The notes: generated by a model not told the origin, from the letters alone. A DNA stretch of 64,000 bases from Longimicrobium sp. (GCF_036388275.1 NZ_DASVSF010000113.1:124001-188000), one strand, 5' to 3'. Counted from the stretch's first letter, positions 50,218-59,324 are shown. A program made the numbers and translations.

Positions 50218-51126
50218 ATGTGGCCTTACGATCTGCTTAACTCCGATACTGCTACCGCCCCTTGGTATAGCATGACACTGCGCGACGACGCACCACTCAT
50301 TATCACGCTGATCTCAATCGCGATCACCGCAATCATTTCGTTCCTCGCATTCCGGATCGCGCGGACTATCGAACGCCGGCGGATTGTTCTGGAATTTCTC
50401 CGTGAATTGAATAGCACAGAGATGATGCGTGATCGGCACAATGCCGTGCTGGCGCTCCGGAAGTTCAGCGAGAACCCCACCGGCGCACAGGCGTTTGAGC
50501 GGGAAGTCTGGAGCTTTTTGGTCGACTCGTCCCATCTGGAGTGGTCTCCGGGCTGTGGATATTCTCACTTCGGCCGCGGGCACGACAAACAGCCCGTGCT
50601 GATCGATGCCGCGAGAGACGACCGCAACGAGGAAGAGTTTGTCCGCAGCCATGGACTGGCGAACTTCATCTACTTCATTGCCCGTGTGCAGATCTGCTGT
50701 GACAAGAATTTGCTTGACCAGCGGCTTGCAGATCTATTTCTCTACTCTTGGTTCCTGCACTATTATGCGTTCCTCGCCCACTTTGCGAAGGCGCTACAGG
50801 ATCAGGTTAACGACCACGCCCCGGTGCATCGGCATCTCCAAGCAGGATGGATTGAGGGTATTAATTCAGCCGTGCGTAGGATGGAGAACCTAAGCGGTGT
50901 ACACAATCCAACGCACTCCGATAGGCCTTCAAGGCCAATGCAGGTGCATCGCTTCATGCATGATCTGTGGTTAACGCTGCGGAACGGCAGAGTCCGTTCT
51001 CCGGCAACGGTGGAACGTTCGCCAAGAAGTGCCGCCCCAGCAGCAAACGCAGAAAAAATGCTACCCAATTCAGAACGAGTGCGGAGTTCAAGAAAGAAGC
51101 GCGGCGGTAAGCCCGCCCGGAGATGA
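50218..51126 (+). CDS. Membrane-anchored helical protein, cargo 1 of a related pair
   Basis: 302-aa protein with a single membrane helix near residues 22-45 (PLIITLISIAITAIISFLAF) followed by RIARTIERRRIVLEFLRELN and a helical cytosolic domain (QICCDKNLLDQRLADLFLYS, then WFLHYYAFLAHFAKAL). The C-terminal 70 residues are Arg/Ser-rich. The layout of anchor, basic helix and DUF4760-like helical domain is shared with the next gene. Start: ATG at 50218; ATG at 50272 is an alternative just before the helix. No catalytic motif is seen. Lower GC content marks it as acquired. Confidence 0.7.
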   Translation: MWPYDLLNSDTATAPWYSMTLRDDAPLIITLISIAITAIISFLAFRIARTIERRRIVLEFLRELNSTEMMRDRHNAVLALRKFSENPTGAQAFEREVWSFLVDSSHLEWSPGCGYSHFGRGHDKQPVLIDAARDDRNEEEFVRSHGLANFIYFIARVQICCDKNLLDQRLADLFLYSWFLHYYAFLAHFAKALQDQVNDHAPVHRHLQAGWIEGINSAVRRMENLSGVHNPTHSDRPSRPMQVHRFMHDLWLTLRNGRVRSPATVERSPRSAAPAANAEKMLPNSERVRSSRKKRGGKPARR

Positions 51127-51244
51127 TATACTGCGCGTCGGACACTACACGGGACGAGTATGTGGCCGCGAGAGTTCATCGGATCCGAGATGGAAACCGT
51201 TCCTGGGTTTCGCAGAGACGCCCCCCCTCCTGCCCCTACAGCAG

Positions 51245-51901
51245 ATGGACGCACAATTCGAAGTTCCCACTGATATAGCCACCGTGTGCGCGGCTGCGGC
51301 CAGCATTTTGGCTTTCATATTCGCCGTCTACACACACCGCCAGCAGCGCCGCTCAGAGAGGCGTGCTGCAGCCTTTGCGCTTCACCAAATGTGGTCTTCG
51401 CCACACCTTATGGACGCGCGGGGCTACGCAGCGCGTATCTGCGACGACGTGTTGCTCGGCAGGATGCCGCTTGATGCCTACGCCTCAGATGAAAGGTTCA
51501 TCGCGTGCGTATCGCAGGTTGAACACTTCATCGTCGATCTTGAGCGCCTGCTGTCGGCCAATGTCGTCTGTCCAGAACTGGCGCAGTCGCTGTTTTCTGC
51601 GAACGTTAATGGTTGGATCGATCGCTTGGACAAAACCATCTACGCGGCTCCCCGCGTACACTCATTCCATTCGGGAAAGAACGCCGAATCTGCCTACAAG
51701 GATTTTCATACTAAGCTGACTCCCATCCGGAGACACTTGAAGGAACAGCAAACACTTCGAAACGGCCCATCCTTTAGGAAGTGGAGGCACTACTTCGTTG
51801 ACTCTCCTACGATTTTACGCGCGTTGCGCAGATCCTCACCGAACTCCAGCACCGCCTCGGCGACGAGCAGGTCCATCGACATCTCGCACTCGGAGACATA
51901 G
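51245..51901 (+). CDS. Membrane-anchored helical protein, cargo 2 of a related pair, 3' end altered
   Basis: 218-aa protein: N-terminal membrane helix (residues 8-27, TVCAAAASILAFIFAVYTHR), then QQRRSERRAAAFALHQMWSS, a helical domain with HFIVDLERLLSANVVCPELA. The same layout as the preceding gene suggests a DUF4760-like family and possibly a functional pair. The last 25-30 residues (LRRSSPNSSTASATSRSID) are the antisense reading of gene A2, so the true end was replaced where the A/B module joins, around 51828. Start: ATG at 51245. Confidence 0.65.
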   Translation: MDAQFEVPTDIATVCAAAASILAFIFAVYTHRQQRRSERRAAAFALHQMWSSPHLMDARGYAARICDDVLLGRMPLDAYASDERFIACVSQVEHFIVDLERLLSANVVCPELAQSLFSANVNGWIDRLDKTIYAAPRVHSFHSGKNAESAYKDFHTKLTPIRRHLKEQQTLRNGPSFRKWRHYFVDSPTILRALRRSSPNSSTASATSRSIDISHSET

Positions 51902-52002
51902 CGGGAGAGCTTGATCGACGAGTACGCGACGGCTTGCAGCGCGCCGAAGCGGTCCGCCAGCATCTCCAAGATCCGCGCGGCTGAGGCTCCTTCCATGTTC
52001 AT
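51790..52002 (-). CDS. Gene A of the A/B module, copy 2 (short form)
   Basis: 70-aa version. Residues 1-60 match copies 1 and 3 (ILEMLADRFGALQAVAYSSI, KLSRYVSECEMSMDLLVAEA, VLEFGEDLRNA), but after LRNA the sequence KIVGESTK is unrelated and belongs to the cargo side, so the C-terminal 25-35 residues are missing. Overlaps the 3' end of the cargo gene by about 110 bases in the tail-to-tail sense. Start context GAGGAGGATGCG ATG is conserved. Predicted helical; function unknown. Confidence 0.75.
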   Translation of the reverse strand: MNMEGASAARILEMLADRFGALQAVAYSSIKLSRYVSECEMSMDLLVAEAVLEFGEDLRNARKIVGESTK

Positions 52003-52202
52003 CGCATCCTCCTCGTTGCTTGCGCCTCCGGCGGAGGATGCCTATCGTGTAGACATCCCATCTGCCTCGCGGCGGGTGGATTGTAAGGGCAGTCGCGAAC
52101 TCTTGGCGGGGTGAGCGGCTGCCCTTCGGCATTGGCTGTATGAATAATGTGTAGGCGGACACCTGTCAACGGTTTCTTCCTACACCATAAACGGAGGCCT
52201 GT
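52003..52202. promoter_or_regulatory. Divergent A/B control region, copy 2
   Basis: Contains CCTCCGGCGGAGG at 52025-52037 and the inverted repeat AAGGGCAGTCGC / GCGGCTGCCCTT (52085-52096 and 52115-52126). One arm base differs (A to G) compared with copies 1 and 3, giving a T:G pair in place of T:A, so a transcribed stem would stay paired. The B-proximal part differs from the other copies. Confidence 0.7.
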
Positions 52203-52454
52203 ATGGTTAAGCCTGAGCGAATCCAGAGGGTCGTCAGAGAGGTGATTCAAGAGAGCGAGCTTCCACGCGCGCTACTCGCACGCGACGCGGAATTGAGTCG
52301 CGCTGCGCTCGAAGCTTGGATGTCTGGCGTACGGACCCCGCAGAGCGAGAGCGTAGAGCAACTGGCCAATGGCCTTATGCGACGGGTAAACCACCTCCAG
52401 CAACTTGCGGTCAGATTGCTCGCGCTGCGGGAGCAGATGGACGAACCAAAGTAG
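52203..52454 (+). CDS. Gene B of the A/B module, copy 2: small HTH protein
   Basis: 83-aa HTH protein, diverged relative of copies 1 and 3: QESELPRALLARDAELSRAA then LEAWMSGVRTPQSESVEQLA, followed by a helical tail LMRRVNHLQQLAVRLLALRE. All HTH positions are retained. Start: ATG at 52203 with GGAGG upstream. No remnant of the third frame seen after B1 and B3 is recognisable here. Expected to bind the adjacent control region. Confidence 0.8.
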   Translation: MVKPERIQRVVREVIQESELPRALLARDAELSRAALEAWMSGVRTPQSESVEQLANGLMRRVNHLQQLAVRLLALREQMDEPK

Positions 52455-52605
52455 CGCAGTGTATTGATATATAGCTCACACTCGGATTCGCGTAGGATCA
52501 GAAATTCTTCGTTTTGGCGAGCATCGAGGGGGGCCACGTGTTATCTGACCACCAAATTTCTCAGAATGCCTCCAGAGTGGGGATATCCCAAATCCGCGCC
52601 GAGGC

Positions 52606-53895
52606 ATGTTCAACCGGCTTCTGAGGACGGCTGTCGCGATCGCGTGCGTGGGCGCGCTCGCCTCCTGCGCCGCGACCAGAACGCCCGCGCTCCCCATGGC
52701 GCGCGCTGAAACGCTCGGTTTTTCGCAGGCGGCGCTCGACCGCATCGACCCCGCTCTCCAGGCGTTCGTCGACTCGGGAAAGGTGAGCGGCATCTACGCC
52801 GTGATCGCCCGCCACGGCCGCATCCGGTACGAGCGCACTTTCGGGCGGATGGACCTGGCGCGCGGCACCCCCATGCGCCCGGACGCGATCTTCCGCATCT
52901 ACTCCATGACCAAGCCGGTGGTCGCCGTGGGTGTGCTCCGCCTCGTGGACCAGGGCAGGGTGGGGCTCGATGATCCGGTGTCGAAGTACATCCCATCGTT
53001 CGCGAACGTGAAGGTGTTCGCCGGGGGAACTGCGGATGCCCCGATCCTCCGGGCGCCCGACTCGCCGATCACCATCCGCCAGCTCCTGAACCATACCTCC
53101 GGCCTGGCGTACGGGCTGACGCCCGGGCCAGTCGATACCATCTTCAGCCGGGCGAAGCTGTACGATGCGGGCCGCACGCTGGAGGAGTTCGCCGACAGCC
53201 TCGCGCGCATTCCCCTGCTCTTCTCGCCGGGAACGCAGTGGAGCTACGGCTCCGGGCTCGACGTCGCGGGACGGGTGATAGAGGTCGCGTCGGGGCAGAC
53301 GCTCGACCGTTTTCTCGACGAGCAGCTCTTCCGCCCCTTGGGGATGCGCGACACCGGCTTCCGCATCCGCCCGGAGATGCGGGACCGCCTCGCGACCGTG
53401 TACACCACCGGCCCCGATGGCACGCTGCAACCCGTCCGGGGCGACGGGCTCATGGCGATGTTCGAGCCTGAGGCGCGCTTCTTCTGGGGGAGCGGCGGCC
53501 TGCTTTCCACGCCCGACGACATGCTCCGGTTCACGCAGATGCTCCTGGACGGCGGCGTGTTCGGGGAGACGCGCATCCTGCGGCCGGAGACCGTCGCGCT
53601 CATGACCCACAATACGGTGCCGCCGGAACTGACCCCGGTGCCGAGCGGCACGCTGCGCGACCCCACGTACGGGTTCGGGCTGGGCGTAGCCGTCAAGGTC
53701 GACACCGCGCGGGCGACGCGGCCGGGACCGGCCGGCATCTTCCGCTGGTCCGGGTACCTGGGGACGTACTTCTGGGTGGACCCGGAAAACGACCTGATCG
53801 CCATGGTCTGGACCCAGCTCTCCCCCGGAAGCCGCGTTCCACTGGAGGCGACGTTCCAGGAGCTGGTCTACTCCGCGTTGGGGAACAGGGAATAG
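52606..53895 (+). CDS. Serine hydrolase lipoprotein of the class C beta-lactamase/esterase family
   Basis: 429-aa predicted lipoprotein (MFNRLLRTAVAIACVGALAS then C; lipobox GALASC). The beta-lactamase fold has the Ser nucleophile motif SMTK in IYSMTKPVVAVGVLRLVDQG near residue 104, a WSYGSG where the catalytic Tyr is expected, and a later LGVAVKVDT / FRWSGYLGTYFW region. Such periplasmic enzymes are mostly esterases or peptidases rather than resistance beta-lactamases. Start: ATG at 52606. It is the first ordinary gene to the right of the second island. Confidence 0.88.
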   Translation: MFNRLLRTAVAIACVGALASCAATRTPALPMARAETLGFSQAALDRIDPALQAFVDSGKVSGIYAVIARHGRIRYERTFGRMDLARGTPMRPDAIFRIYSMTKPVVAVGVLRLVDQGRVGLDDPVSKYIPSFANVKVFAGGTADAPILRAPDSPITIRQLLNHTSGLAYGLTPGPVDTIFSRAKLYDAGRTLEEFADSLARIPLLFSPGTQWSYGSGLDVAGRVIEVASGQTLDRFLDEQLFRPLGMRDTGFRIRPEMRDRLATVYTTGPDGTLQPVRGDGLMAMFEPEARFFWGSGGLLSTPDDMLRFTQMLLDGGVFGETRILRPETVALMTHNTVPPELTPVPSGTLRDPTYGFGLGVAVKVDTARATRPGPAGIFRWSGYLGTYFWVDPENDLIAMVWTQLSPGSRVPLEATFQELVYSALGNRE

Positions 53896-54027
53896 AGCGG
53901 CGAGGACGCGGAACCGCGCGTTGTGCATCACGTTAGGCGTGGCTTGTGCGAGGGATGCTCGGACGTTTCGCACCGTCGATGGAATCGAGCGGTGCGAGTC
54001 CGACACCCGAATCGCAGCGCTTTCCGC

Positions 54028-55503
54028 ATGGCTCAACCCGCTTTCGACAGCGCCTATGCGCGGCTCCCGGACCGGTTTTTCGCCCGTGTCACGCCCACCC
54101 CGGTGAAGGCACCACGGCTGATCCGGGTGAACGCGCCGCTGGCGGCGGAGCTGGGCATCGACCCGGACTGGCTCGCCAGCGAGGAAGGCGTGGCCGTCCT
54201 GGCCGGGAACCGCGTTCCCGACACGGCCACGCCCATCGCCACCGCGTACGCCGGCCACCAGTTCGGCGGCTTCGTACCGCAGCTGGGCGACGGCCGCGCC
54301 ATCCTGCTGGGCGAGGTCATCGACCGGGGCGGAACCCGGCGCGACGTGCAGCTCAAGGGCGCGGGCCCCACCCCCTACTCGCGCCGCGGCGACGGACGGG
54401 CGGCGCTTGGCCCGGTGCTGCGCGAGTACCTGGTCAGCGAGGCCATGCAGGCGCTGGGCATCCCCACCACCCGCGCACTGGCCGCGGTGACCACCGGGGA
54501 ACGGGTGGTCCGGGAGACGATGCTTCCCGGCGCGGTGCTGACGCGGGTGGCATCCAGCCACATCCGGGTGGGTACGTTCCAGTTCTTCGCCAGCCGTGGC
54601 GACGTGGAGGGCGTACGCACGCTCGCGGACCACGTCATCGCGCGGCACTATCCGCACGCCGCCGAGGCCGAGCACCCTCACCGCGCGCTCCTCGAGGCCG
54701 TGGTCCAGGCGCAGGCCGAGCTGGTCGCCCGGTGGCTGCTGGTCGGCTTCGTCCACGGCGTGATGAACACGGACAACACGTCGGTCGCCGGTGAAACCAT
54801 CGACTACGGCCCGTGCGCCTTCCTGGACGAATACGATCCCCAGGCGGTGTTCAGCTCCATCGACCTCTACCGACGCTACGCCTACGGCAACCAGCCGGCC
54901 ATCGCCCAGTGGAACCTGACGCGGCTGGCGGAGTGCCTTCTCCCGCTCCTGGGGGACGACGCCGACGCCGCGGCCGAGGATGCCGTTCAGGTGCTGGAGG
55001 CATTCGGCCCGGCGTTCGAACGGGCCTACCAGGGCGGCCTGCGGCGCAAGCTGGGCCTGTCTACCGAACGTCCAGGTGACGCCGCGCTCGCGGAGGAACT
55101 GCTGCAGGCGATGGCGGCGAACCTCGCTGACTTTACGCTCACCTTCCGCGGGCTGAGCGAGGCGGCGGCGGACGAGGAGGCAGATGCGCACGTGCGGAGC
55201 CTTTTCAACGACCCCGGCGCATACGACGCGTGGGCGCCCCGGTGGCGGCACCGGCTCGGGGAAGAGCCGGGCGACGCCGCCGCGCGCCGCGAAGCCATGC
55301 TCGCCGTGAACCCCGCCTTCATCCCGCGCAACCATCGCATAGAGGCAGTGATCCGCGCGGCGGTCGACCGGAACGACTTCGCCCCCTTCGAGGAGCTGCT
55401 GACGGTGCTGGCCAGGCCGTTCGACTCGCAGCCGGCCTTCGCGCGGTACATGGAGCCGCCGGCGGCGCACGAGCGGGTGCACCAGACCTTCTGCGGCACG
55501 TAG
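54028..55503 (+). CDS. selO: Protein adenylyltransferase SelO (YdiU family)
   Basis: 491-aa pseudokinase that transfers AMP to Ser/Thr/Tyr residues of proteins. Characteristic stretches: FARVTPTPVKAPRLIRVN, ATAYAGHQFGGFVPQLGDGR, QLKGAGPTPYSRRGDGRAAL, EYLVSEAMQALGIPTTRALA, SHIRVGTFQFFASRGD, GVMNTDNTSVAGETIDYGPC, AYGNQPAIAQWNLTRLAECL. Length is typical. The final residues lack the selenocysteine or Cys seen in many eukaryotic members. Start: ATG at 54028 begins the family's FDSAYARLP motif; upstream frame is unsupported. Single-gene unit ending before a hairpin terminator at 55605. Confidence 0.95.
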   Translation: MAQPAFDSAYARLPDRFFARVTPTPVKAPRLIRVNAPLAAELGIDPDWLASEEGVAVLAGNRVPDTATPIATAYAGHQFGGFVPQLGDGRAILLGEVIDRGGTRRDVQLKGAGPTPYSRRGDGRAALGPVLREYLVSEAMQALGIPTTRALAAVTTGERVVRETMLPGAVLTRVASSHIRVGTFQFFASRGDVEGVRTLADHVIARHYPHAAEAEHPHRALLEAVVQAQAELVARWLLVGFVHGVMNTDNTSVAGETIDYGPCAFLDEYDPQAVFSSIDLYRRYAYGNQPAIAQWNLTRLAECLLPLLGDDADAAAEDAVQVLEAFGPAFERAYQGGLRRKLGLSTERPGDAALAEELLQAMAANLADFTLTFRGLSEAAADEEADAHVRSLFNDPGAYDAWAPRWRHRLGEEPGDAAARREAMLAVNPAFIPRNHRIEAVIRAAVDRNDFAPFEELLTVLARPFDSQPAFARYMEPPAAHERVHQTFCGT

Positions 55504-55604
55504 GCGAATGCACGGTGGCGCGCTTCCCGAAGAACCGCCACCGCCGCCCTGCTTCGCCCTGGTGTCGGGGGTGCGGCGTAGCGGATGACGAGACCACGAA
55601 GCAA

Positions 55605-55639
55605 GGGAGGAGCCTCCTGGTATCCAGGAAGCTCCTCCC
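55605..55639 (+). terminator. Hairpin terminator, between SelO and the peptide gene
   Basis: GGGAGGAGCCTCCTGG / CCAGGAAGCTCCTCCC with a three-base loop and one internal mismatch. It could stop transcription in both directions, since the lanthipeptide-like gene ends nearby on the other strand. Confidence 0.65.
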
Positions 55640-55688
55640 CATGTGGTGCCGGTTTGCTGCTGCCTCCAGTGGCTGATGGGCCTGGAGT

Positions 55689-55901
55689 TCAACCGCAGGG
55701 GCTCACGTCGCAGGACCACGTGATGGGCATGTCCACGCAGTACAGGCAGGGATCGCTAGGGCCCATCGAGCCGCAGTTGCACGTGTCGGGGCCCTGCGTT
55801 TCAAAGCCGTGCACCGTTCCGCGGGCGTCGGGGGAGCCCGGCTCGACCTCGAATTGCTCGACGTTGAGCTTCTCGACCTGCAATCTAAGCTTCTTCTTCA
55901 T
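55689..55901 (-). CDS. Orphan lanthipeptide-like (pinensin-type leader) precursor peptide
   Basis: 70-aa peptide with a leader MKKKLRLQVEKLNVEQFEVE and GTVHGFETQG, and a core with six Cys (residues 41, 43, 52, 55, 64, 69) plus Ser/Thr residues (40, 45, 49, 61, 63, 67) that could be dehydrated. The MKKLRL...L.VE.FE leader followed by TVRGF.TQ-like text is what I associate with precursor peptides abundant in Longimicrobium genomes. Start: ATG at 55901 has AGGAG seven bases upstream. No LanB/LanC, LanM, protease or transporter is in the window, so modification would have to act in trans. Seen: leader, Cys pattern. Inferred: RiPP nature. Confidence 0.72.
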   Translation of the reverse strand: MKKKLRLQVEKLNVEQFEVEPGSPDARGTVHGFETQGPDTCNCGSMGPSDPCLYCVDMPITWSCDVSPCG

Positions 55902-56139
55902 CGTCCAGCTCCTGCATTCAGGGTGGGATGCGGGCGGCACTCGTCTGCGCTGGCGAGGCCGCACCGCCACTTACAATAACCTATACTGCCATAATTCCCA
56001 AGCAGTGTCTTCGAGCCCGGTGCCGACGACGCGCGCAGAAGGTGGCATGCGAGGACCCGGAGTGCACGGATTGTCGTAACGCCGGCCACCCGGCATCTTG
56101 GGCGTTCCCTGGTTCGAGCTTCCCTCCTGGAGTGAAAGC

Positions 56140-57195
56140 ATGCGGCGTCTCTCCCCCGTAACCCTCGCCTGCGCGCTGGCGGTCGCGGCCTGCTCCCCAC
56201 CGGCGGCGGACCTGGAGTCCCGCATGGAGCCGGCGCCGGCCGCCGACCTCCGGACGAGGCTCGATGCACATTTCCAGGCGGCGGCCCGCTCCGGGTTCTC
56301 GGGCGCGGTGCTGGTCGCGCGCGAGGGCGAGACGGTGCTGAGGGCGGGCTATTCACCCGGTGGGACGATCACTCCGGAGAACGCCTTCTGGATTGGATCG
56401 CTCGTCAAGCCGATCGCGGCGTCCGCCATCCTCAAGCTCGTGGACGAGGGGCGGCTCTCGACGAACGATTCCATCGGGCGGTTCCTGGGCGGCGTACCCG
56501 CGGACAAACGGGAGATCACCGTCCATCATCTGCTCACGCACACGTCCGGGCTTCCCCACGCGTACGTGGCTGAGGGGATCACGGACCGCGGCGCAGCGGT
56601 GCGTGCCATCCTTGCTCTTCCGCTCGAACGGCGGCCGGGGGCGCAGGCCTCCTACAGCAACGACGCCTTTACGCTGCTGGCGGCCATCGTAGAGATCGCA
56701 TCCGGCCGCCCGTACGAGCAATTCGTGGAGCAGGCGGTGCTGAACCCCGCGGGGATGGCGCACAGCGGGTTCTGGCCGGGTCCCGCGGCCTCCATCGCGC
56801 CGGTCGGGAGCATGCCGCGGCCGGAGATCGCGCGCCCCAACTGGGGGTATCGCGGCGCCACGGGGATGTACAGCACCGTGGACGACCTGCTGGCGTTCAC
56901 CCGTGCCCTGCGCGGCGGGCGCATCGTTTCGCCGGGATCGGCGGCCCGCGCCATGGGCACCCAGGTGGACCGGTCCGGCGACGCCTCGGACATCGGATAC
57001 GGCTGGTTCCTCGCGGAACGGAGCGGCGTTCCTCTGATCACCCACTCCGGCGCGGAGACTGGACTGGACCACTACGGCTGGGTGTACGTCCTTCCCGCCA
57101 GCGGCCTGACGCTGGTGCTGCTTTCCAACTCCCCGGAAGAGCTCGCCGGCCAGGTAAGCCGTGGAGCACTCCGCATCATCCTCTCTGCCCCCTGA
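56140..57195 (+). CDS. Serine hydrolase lipoprotein, second class C beta-lactamase-like enzyme
   Basis: 351-aa predicted lipoprotein (MRRLSPVTLACALAVAAC, lipobox AVAAC). Motif 1 IGSLVKPIAASAILKLVDEG (SLVK) is near residue 87, motif 2 YSNDAF near 172 (catalytic Tyr), and a late THSGAETGLDHYG takes the KTG/HxG position. All catalytic positions are present, unlike the neighbouring enzyme at 52606 whose Tyr motif is altered. Probably a periplasmic esterase or D-aminopeptidase. Start: ATG at 56140, seven bases after GGAG. Divergent from the peptide gene; the 240-base gap holds both promoters. Confidence 0.88.
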   Translation: MRRLSPVTLACALAVAACSPPAADLESRMEPAPAADLRTRLDAHFQAAARSGFSGAVLVAREGETVLRAGYSPGGTITPENAFWIGSLVKPIAASAILKLVDEGRLSTNDSIGRFLGGVPADKREITVHHLLTHTSGLPHAYVAEGITDRGAAVRAILALPLERRPGAQASYSNDAFTLLAAIVEIASGRPYEQFVEQAVLNPAGMAHSGFWPGPAASIAPVGSMPRPEIARPNWGYRGATGMYSTVDDLLAFTRALRGGRIVSPGSAARAMGTQVDRSGDASDIGYGWFLAERSGVPLITHSGAETGLDHYGWVYVLPASGLTLVLLSNSPEELAGQVSRGALRIILSAP

Positions 57196-57341
57196 CCGTC
57201 ATCGGAGCGAAGCCCCGAGCCGGGCCGGGAAGGCAGCTCGGGATGCGGGTTCCGTAAGGGTCGGCGGCCCGCCTCGTGCGCATCGCGAGCGGGCCGGACA
57301 TGCCATAGGTTCGCGGCGGCGGTCCAGGCAGCCAGCCGGAG

Positions 57342-59018
57342 GTGCCGGCGGCGGGACACGGACCAGAGTCATTCGGAGCGCGGGGATACGTGCCACGCAC
57401 CACCAGCGAAGGAGACGGCAGCGGGCGTGAGGCGGCGGCCGAGCGCGCGCGCCTGGTCGCGGAGCTCGCGACCGAGCGCGAGCGGCTGCGGTCCGTCGTC
57501 CTGCACACGCCGGCGCCGCTCGCGCTGACGGAGGGCCCGGACCACCGGTTCACGCTCGTCAACGAGGCGTACAAGCGGATCAGCGGCGGCGGGCGCGACG
57601 TCACGGGCCTCACGCCGCGCACGGCGTTTCCCGAGCTGGCGGGCAGCGGCATCCACGAGGTGTTCGACCAGGTGTACGCCACCGGCGAGCCGTGGGTGGG
57701 CCCCGAGACGCTGGTGCGCTTCGACCGCGACGGCACGGGCGTGATGGACACATGGTTCGACCTGCGCTTCGAGCCGGTGCGCAACGCGGAGGGACGCGTG
57801 GTGGGTGTGCTGAACCTGGCGGTCGAGGTCACCGAGCAGGTGGGCGCGCGGCGCGCGGTCGAGGAGCTGCTCGCCCGGAGCGAACGGGCCCGCGCCGAGG
57901 CCGAGGCCGCCCGGGCGGCGCTCGCGGCCAGCGAGGTGCAGTTCCGTATGCTGGCGGACGCGATCCCCACGCTCGCCTGGACGGCGCAGGCCGACGGCTA
58001 CATCGACTGGTACAACGCGCGCTGGTACGAATACACCGGCACCACGCCCGAACAGATGGAAGGCTGGGGATGGCAGTCGGTGCACGATCCGGCGGCGCTC
58101 CCCGACGTGATCGCGCGGTGGCAGGCCTCCATCGCGACCGGCGCGGTGTTCGAGATGACCTTTCCGCTCCGCGGCGCCGACGGGCAGTTCCGCCCCTTCC
58201 TCACGCGCGTCGTGCCGCTGCGGGACGCCAGCGGACGGGTGGTGCGCTGGGTGGGCACGAACGCCGACGTGACCTCCGAGCGCGAGGCGCGCGCGGCGGC
58301 CGAGCGCGCCCAGGCGGCCGCCGAGGCCGCGAACCGCGCCAAGGGCGAGTTCCTGGCGGTGATGAGCCACGAGCTGCGTACGCCCCTCAACGCTATCGGC
58401 GGCTACGCCGAGCTGCTCGAGCTGGGCATCCGCGGCCCGATCACCGATGCGCAGCGGGCCGACCTCGCGCGCATCCAGGCGAGCCAGAAGCACCTGCTCG
58501 GGCTGATCAACCAGGTGCTCAACTACACACGCGTGGACGCGGGCGCCGTGCGCTACGACCTGGCCCGGGTGCCGCTGGCGGACGCGCTCGTGGGGGCGGA
58601 GGCACTCGTTCTCCCGCAGGCCCGGGCGCGCGGGCTCACCCTTGCGCTCGGGGAATGCCCGCCCGGGCTCGTGGCGCGGGCAGACCCCGACAAGCTTCAG
58701 CAGGTGCTCCTCAACCTGCTCACGAACGCGGTGAAGTTCACCGAGACCGGGGGCGAGCTGCACGTGACCTGCGCCGAGCGCGAGGCGCAGGTCGCGATCG
58801 CGGTGGCCGACACCGGGGTGGGGATCGCGGCCGAGAAGCTGGCGAGCATCTTCGAGCCCTTCGTGCAGGTGGACCAGGGGCTCACGCGTCAGCACGAGGG
58901 TGTGGGGCTGGGGCTGGCGATCAGCCGCGAGCTCGCGCGCGGCATGGGCGGCGACCTGACGGCGGAGAGCACCCCGGGCGTGGGAAGCACCTTCACGCTG
59001 ACACTGCCACGAGCCTGA
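57342..59018 (+). CDS. PAS-domain sensor histidine kinase, soluble
   Basis: 558-aa cytosolic kinase with no membrane helix. Two PAS domains (about residues 45-160 and 195-325; the second has ADAIPTLAWTAQADGYIDWY NARWYEYTG) are joined by a coiled coil. A HisKA domain follows with FLAVMSHELRTPLNAIGGYA (phosphoacceptor His near 346), then HATPase N, G1 and G2 boxes (LLTNAVKFTETGG, VADTGVGIA, HEGVGLGLAISREL). Start is uncertain: GTG at 57342 or GTG at 57390. No response regulator is adjacent. It is followed by the first uvrA2 fragment. Confidence 0.92.
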   Translation: MPAAGHGPESFGARGYVPRTTSEGDGSGREAAAERARLVAELATERERLRSVVLHTPAPLALTEGPDHRFTLVNEAYKRISGGGRDVTGLTPRTAFPELAGSGIHEVFDQVYATGEPWVGPETLVRFDRDGTGVMDTWFDLRFEPVRNAEGRVVGVLNLAVEVTEQVGARRAVEELLARSERARAEAEAARAALAASEVQFRMLADAIPTLAWTAQADGYIDWYNARWYEYTGTTPEQMEGWGWQSVHDPAALPDVIARWQASIATGAVFEMTFPLRGADGQFRPFLTRVVPLRDASGRVVRWVGTNADVTSEREARAAAERAQAAAEAANRAKGEFLAVMSHELRTPLNAIGGYAELLELGIRGPITDAQRADLARIQASQKHLLGLINQVLNYTRVDAGAVRYDLARVPLADALVGAEALVLPQARARGLTLALGECPPGLVARADPDKLQQVLLNLLTNAVKFTETGGELHVTCAEREAQVAIAVADTGVGIAAEKLASIFEPFVQVDQGLTRQHEGVGLGLAISRELARGMGGDLTAESTPGVGSTFTLTLPRA

Positions 59019-59215
59019 GGGCATAGAGGACGGAAGAGCGTCGGGCCGCCGGACGCGGAGGGCCCGCGGCAGCATGAGTTCGTGCGGGTGCGAGGGCGCG
59101 GGAGCACAACCTCAAGAACGTGAATATCGACATCCCCCGCGACGCGCTGGTGGTGTTCACCGGCGAAATCGTCGCTCGCGTGTAGCGCCGCCTGCACCGT
59201 GCCCTTCCACGAGTA
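59017..59215 (+). pseudogene. Fragment 1 of the 5' end of the uvrA2-like gene
   Basis: The segment GAGTTCGTGCGGGTGCG, GAGCACAACCTCAAGAACGT, GACATCCCCCGCGACGCGCT and GGTGTTCACCGGCG matches the intact gene from 62642 on. A one-base loss near 59092 breaks the frame, and the Walker-A region is collapsed by a deletion; blurred similarity continues to about 59215. It starts within a few bases of the kinase stop codon. Confidence 0.85.
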
Positions 59216-59324
59216 TACCGACTCACGAAGATCAGCATCAGCTGCCCCGTAAAAGGGAGAAGCTCTGCTCCCGTCGATGGGCGCTCGACAACACTTCCCA
59301 AAGGCGGTTGTGATCGCACTCAGA

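Noticed and set aside
50802..51254. Open frame antisense to the membrane-anchored cargo gene (50218-51126)
   Set aside because: No ribosome site and no coherent composition; the plus-strand genes have membrane helices and better starts.
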